The notes beneath the pieces were generated by a model. The model saw only the letters and a program-made list of their open reading frames with translations, made no database searches and was not told the origin of the DNA. The translations under genes and the position numbers were made by a program. Source: an uncultured Shimia sp. (GTDB taxonomy: Bacteria; Pseudomonadota; Alphaproteobacteria; Rhodobacterales; Rhodobacteraceae). Taken from it: a stretch of 64,000 nt of DNA. Positions 63,285-64,000 of the stretch are shown piece after piece. The stretch lies in contig NZ_CANMJE010000007.1 of assembly GCF_947498095.1 (NCBI RefSeq), positions 62,001 to 126,000 of the forward strand, given 5' to 3'. Each line of letters begins with the position of its first letter. The stretch's first letter is position 1.

Positions 63285-64000
63285 GTTATCTAGAGTATAC
63301 CGTCAAATCCGTGCCAACCGGCCCGCGCAAGGTGCTCTACCTGAACTGGCCATTGATCCTGTTGCTGTCGGCAGTGGCGGGCGTTGGTTTCATGATGCTC
63401 TATTCAGTCGCCGGAGGTGGTTTCAGCCCTTGGGCAGAACCGCAGATCAAGCGCTTTGTCATGGGGCTGGGCTTGATGATGGTTGTGGCCCTGATCCCGA
63501 TCTGGTTCTGGCGCAGCATCTCAAGTGGGGCGTATTTAGGTACGATCCTTTTGCTGGTTCTGGTAGAGGTCATGGGCAGTGTCGGGATGGGGGCTCAGCG
63601 ATGGATCGACCTTGGTTTCATGCGCCTGCAGCCTTCAGAGTTGATGAAAATCACGCTCGTGATGGCGTTGGCAGCTTACTATGACTGGCTATCGCCAGAC
63701 CGGGTGTCGCGCCCGCTTTGGGTTTTGCTGCCGGTGCTGGCGATCCTGTTGCCAACCGCCTTGGTTCTGCGCCAACCCGATCTTGGCACATCGCTTTTGC
63801 TGATCATGGGCGGCGCGATGGTCATGTTTATGGCGGGTGTTCACTGGGGGTACTTTGCCGCCGTGACGACGCTGGGTGTTGGCCTGATTACAGCGGTCTT
63901 TCAGTCGCGCGGAACCACATGGCAATTGCTCAAAGACTATCAGTACCGCCGTATTGATACTTTCCTTGATCCTGCCAGTGACCCCTTGGGCGCCGGCTAT
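63281..64000 (+). CDS. rodA: SEDS glycosyltransferase RodA, 3' end beyond window
   Basis: The first 240 residues of the peptidoglycan polymerase that works with PBP2. The start ATG overlaps the mrdA stop (ATGA). Visible SEDS features: VGFMMLYSVAGGGFSPWAEPQ, MGAQRWIDLGFMRLQPSELM, ALVLRQPDLGTSLLLIMGG with the catalytic-region Asp, and DYQYRRIDTFLDPASDPLGAGY at the window end. The gene has no stop here because the window ends; it is not a pseudogene on present evidence. Confidence 0.96.
   Translation, partial: MSYLEYTVKSVPTGPRKVLYLNWPLILLLSAVAGVGFMMLYSVAGGGFSPWAEPQIKRFVMGLGLMMVVALIPIWFWRSISSGAYLGTILLLVLVEVMGSVGMGAQRWIDLGFMRLQPSELMKITLVMALAAYYDWLSPDRVSRPLWVLLPVLAILLPTALVLRQPDLGTSLLLIMGGAMVMFMAGVHWGYFAAVTTLGVGLITAVFQSRGTTWQLLKDYQYRRIDTFLDPASDPLGAGY

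Noticed and set aside
63281-64000. rodA without a stop codon taken as a truncated gene.
   Set aside because: The frame is open to the last base, so the window edge is the simple explanation.

Overview
The window looks like chromosome of a marine Roseobacter-group alphaproteobacterium (Rhodobacteraceae). The evidence is a Paracoccus/Rhodobacter-type cytochrome c550, a ctaD standing apart from the other aa3 oxidase genes, candidate FnrL boxes, a GTTC-N7-GTTC LexA box, and a DUF1127 gene followed by four CCUCCUCCC-loop small RNAs of the kind called CcsR/cuckoo RNAs in Rhodobacter. The species cannot be fixed from sequence alone. No insertion sequence, prophage, plasmid gene or CRISPR array was seen.

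Layout. 1-8 kb: a LysE exporter with its Lrp regulator, periplasmic cytochrome c550, cytochrome oxidase subunit I, small conserved genes, a second c-type cytochrome and an Mrp ATPase. 8.1-8.7 kb: DUF1127 gene plus four tandem small RNAs. 8.8-18 kb: UvrD helicase with a candidate LexA box, an FMN-dependent hydroxy-acid oxidase, a Tat/Sec rhodanese, pyruvate carboxylase and an exported amine oxidase. 18-30 kb: two paralogous glycosyltransferases, a YHYH protein with a small exported partner, two identical tRNA-Gly genes, 8-oxoguanine deaminase, a HisN-like phosphatase with an XRE regulator, quinone oxidoreductase/LysR, a second DUF1127 gene, a Bax-inhibitor-1 protein, a methyltransferase, GNAT and ribosomal protein L33. 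30-36 kb: a TupA-like ATP-grasp enzyme, RNase P RNA, AmpD, a lipoprotein, gatA-gatC and a ceramidase-like membrane protein.

36-41 kb: a metallo-hydrolase, then four head-to-tail paralogous class III adenylyl cyclases. Each has an N-terminal SnoaL/NTF2-like domain, each overlaps the next by an ATGA or GTGA junction, and all keep the six catalytic residues. This is the most unusual locus in the window. 42-48 kb: a second notable cluster, probably for envelope stress: a 27-residue membrane peptide, XpaC, TelA, a DUF2927 lipoprotein, an SPFH-GYF protein, a Rid protein and a zinc-ribbon membrane protein. It combines the Bacillus YaaN/XpaC pair with YdjG/YdjI-like parts but has no PspA.

48-64 kb: nitroreductase, a DUF2235 hydrolase, an orphan form II CoxL-like subunit, NAD synthetase, an exported MORN-repeat protein, an SDR, leuA behind a leucine-rich leader peptide, a TorF-type outer membrane protein, and the cell-elongation operon mreB-mreC-mreD-mrdA-rodA, with rodA cut by the window end.

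Apart from 8341-8858, which holds the small-RNA cluster, and 30967-31352, which is mostly RNase P RNA, no stretch longer than 300 bases lacks a gene.
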